Assembly: GCA_009712635.1 (NCBI GenBank)
Contig: WASS01000012.1
Span: forward strand, 30,383-94,382
DNA length: 64,000 nt
From: Hungatella sp.
Lineage (GTDB): Bacteria; Bacillota; Clostridia; Lachnospirales; Lachnospiraceae
Direction of reading: 5' to 3'
Under the pieces are notes generated by a model, which saw only the letters and a program-made list of their open reading frames with translations, searched no databases and was not told the origin of the DNA. Position 1 is the stretch's first letter, and every line of letters starts with the position of its first letter. Made by a program: the position numbers and the translations under genes. Positions 62,833 to 64,000 of the stretch are shown here, piece by piece.

Positions 62833-63565
62833 ATGCGGCGGAACAAATATTGGTGGTGGCGGCGGAATTGGTTCCGATGAAGTAACTGCTACTAAAGACA
62901 ATGTATTAAGTGGAAAAACATATGTAGGTGCGGATACAAATGATGAAATTGGTACTGGTTCAATGACAGATAACGGGGTTACTGGAAATCAAAGCATTAA
63001 TGCGGGAAATTATTTTCTCGTTAAAAAGGGGCATCATGCACAAGATTTCTCGGTATGGGCGAATAGTTTAGCGAGTCAGACACCAGGAACAGCTTCTGCA
63101 AATCATCTACTCAGTGGTCAGACTGCATGGGTAAACGGAAATAAGGTTAATGGAAATATAGCTTCTATGGGAGGTCAGACGATTACTCCTGGAAGTACTC
63201 AGCAGATAGTTTCTTGTTCAGGGAGATATATGACAGGGAATATTACTGTACCTGCAGTTAGGAAATATGGAGTAATTAATATGACGATTAATTCTAGTAA
63301 TTCAATAAGCTACTTTACTGGAGATTTCCCAGGAAGTTTACATTATATAGAGATTAATCCGGGATTTACACCCACCTGTATTACTGCATTTCTCCATTTA
63401 GAAGGAGGGGATAGTAGTGTATATACAAATTATGGACAGTTTATAGTGTCATCCAAAAACAACCCTGCCAAATATTCAGTAAGAAGTACATTGACGAGTA
63501 GCAGTTTAATAATACCGGTATGTTCAGTAGGTACATATAATTTATTGGTTACTGGTTATTATTAA
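62825..63565 (+). CDS. Tail fibre-like protein with repeats
   Basis: 246 residues. A Gly-rich start (MAKCGGTNIGGGGGIGSDEV) is followed by repeats around NVLSGKTYVGADTNDEIGTGSM and NHLLSGQTAWVNGNKVNGNIASM. This is the VLxGKTxxxxxxxxxxGTM pattern common in fibre proteins of Clostridia phages and tail-like particles. The C-terminal ~90 residues (GVINMTINSSNSISYFTG ... YNLLVTGYY) form a beta-rich tip that probably binds the target. GGTGAG lies before ATG 62825. Last gene of the cassette. Confidence 0.75.
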   Translation: MAKCGGTNIGGGGGIGSDEVTATKDNVLSGKTYVGADTNDEIGTGSMTDNGVTGNQSINAGNYFLVKKGHHAQDFSVWANSLASQTPGTASANHLLSGQTAWVNGNKVNGNIASMGGQTITPGSTQQIVSCSGRYMTGNITVPAVRKYGVINMTINSSNSISYFTGDFPGSLHYIEINPGFTPTCITAFLHLEGGDSSVYTNYGQFIVSSKNNPAKYSVRSTLTSSSLIIPVCSVGTYNLLVTGYY

Positions 63566-64000
63566 TCAGCTTTATAGTTATAAAGTTAATTTATTTTTAT
63601 AATTTAAAATAATGATTTTATTATATTAACATTATTTTATTTAATATATATATCCAACTCTAATATTGCTGTTTCTTCATAAACATACCATGTACACGCC
63701 TTAGTTTGGCCATTAAAGGTCAGACAAAAGTGTATATATTTTACCAAAAAACCTCCAAACTGGTAAATATGTCTTATACCATTTGGAGGTTGATACAATT
63801 TTGAGGACGCCCTATTTTTAATATAGGAATACTGCCATTAAAAAATCTTGTACATATTGCAACCCACTAACAAAGATCTATAAATATATCCCCTTCCATT
63901 ATTTTTAAGTAGAACTGTAATTTAATTTATTAAGCATCACAATAACCAGTCTTATAAGAATAAGCTGATCAGATATACCATCCCCCCCTCTCTCTCAACC
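63566..64000. other. Gene-free AT-rich right end
   Basis: 435 bases after the fibre gene with no supported gene. The first ~100 bases are extremely AT-rich. It holds the minus-strand terminator at 63744-63791. No holin, endolysin, attachment repeat or tRNA is seen before the window ends. Confidence 0.55.
63744..63791 (-). terminator. Intrinsic terminator for a gene to the right of the window
   Basis: AACCTCCAAA-C-TGGTA (63749-63765) pairs with TACCA-TTTGGAGGTT (63777-63791) with one bulge. On the minus strand it ends in six T. It must serve a minus-strand gene beyond 64000, so the flank is convergent to the cassette. Confidence 0.78.

Noticed and set aside
46302..63565. A complete prophage
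   Set aside because: No integrase, repressor, terminase, portal, capsid or lysis gene is visible, and chromosomal-type sequence flanks the left side.
46302..63565. A contractile (R-type) tailocin or injection system
   Set aside because: No sheath, spike, baseplate wedge or AAA+ ATPase gene is seen; the long tape measure and gene order fit a non-contractile tail.
1..64000. CRISPR arrays, tRNA or rRNA genes, insertion sequences
   Set aside because: No regularly spaced repeat array, cloverleaf, rRNA-like sequence or transposase frame could be recognised on either strand.

Overview
The window looks like chromosome of a spore-former-lineage Clostridia, most likely Lachnospiraceae (Lacrimispora / Clostridium XIVa type). 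The basis is low-to-middling G+C, strong AGGAGG ribosome sites, paired glgC/glgD followed by spoVG, a Tad pilus operon carrying DUF5702 and DUF6382 proteins, meso-diaminopimelate dehydrogenase, and a dnaD-dnaC pair. The genus is an inference.

Left part (1-13.1 kb): a clipped gene, murG, then on the minus strand a small ECF sigma / HIT / rhomboid group. It is followed by a complete minus-strand Tad (type IVc) pilus operon. Reading from its promoter at about 13.13 kb the order is prepilin peptidase, TadZ, TadA, TadB, TadC, Flp1 pilin, DUF5702 protein, TadE-like pseudopilin with a repeated Cys/His domain, a second prepilin peptidase, a second TadE-like protein and a DUF6382-FHA protein.

Middle (13.1-46 kb): housekeeping and metabolism. 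There is an ArsR regulator, DUF2508, glgB, an APH-fold kinase, a heterodimeric ABC exporter behind ddh and DUF3783, glgC-glgD-spoVG, asnS, a YhaO/YhaN-like nuclease pair, and prs-brnQ. A hydantoinase/oxoprolinase catabolic operon follows with its transporter, an HExxH protein and a GntR regulator. Then come dnaD-dnaC next to a dense cluster of DnaA boxes, murC, a protein made of three WQG-type repeats, queT behind a preQ1 riboswitch, and a C45 acylase / AraC / AAC(3) group.

Right part (46.3-63.6 kb): the most unusual locus. One strong promoter with a 21-bp-spaced direct repeat leads into a small protein, a 921-residue two-barrel RNA polymerase of the YonO / cellular RdRP type, and a predicted winged-helix plus double zinc-ribbon protein. 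A phage-tail morphogenesis set follows: putative assembly factor, tube protein, 1949-residue tape measure, distal and hub proteins and a fibre. No terminase, portal, capsid, integrase, holin or lysin is visible. The cassette sits between chromosomal-type sequence on the left and an inward-facing terminator on the right. My working model is a tail-like particle (tailocin-like, non-contractile) whose expression may depend on its own single-chain RNA polymerase. The tube gene is flanked by two intrinsic terminators, and a wobble-paired hairpin separates the polymerase genes from the structural genes.
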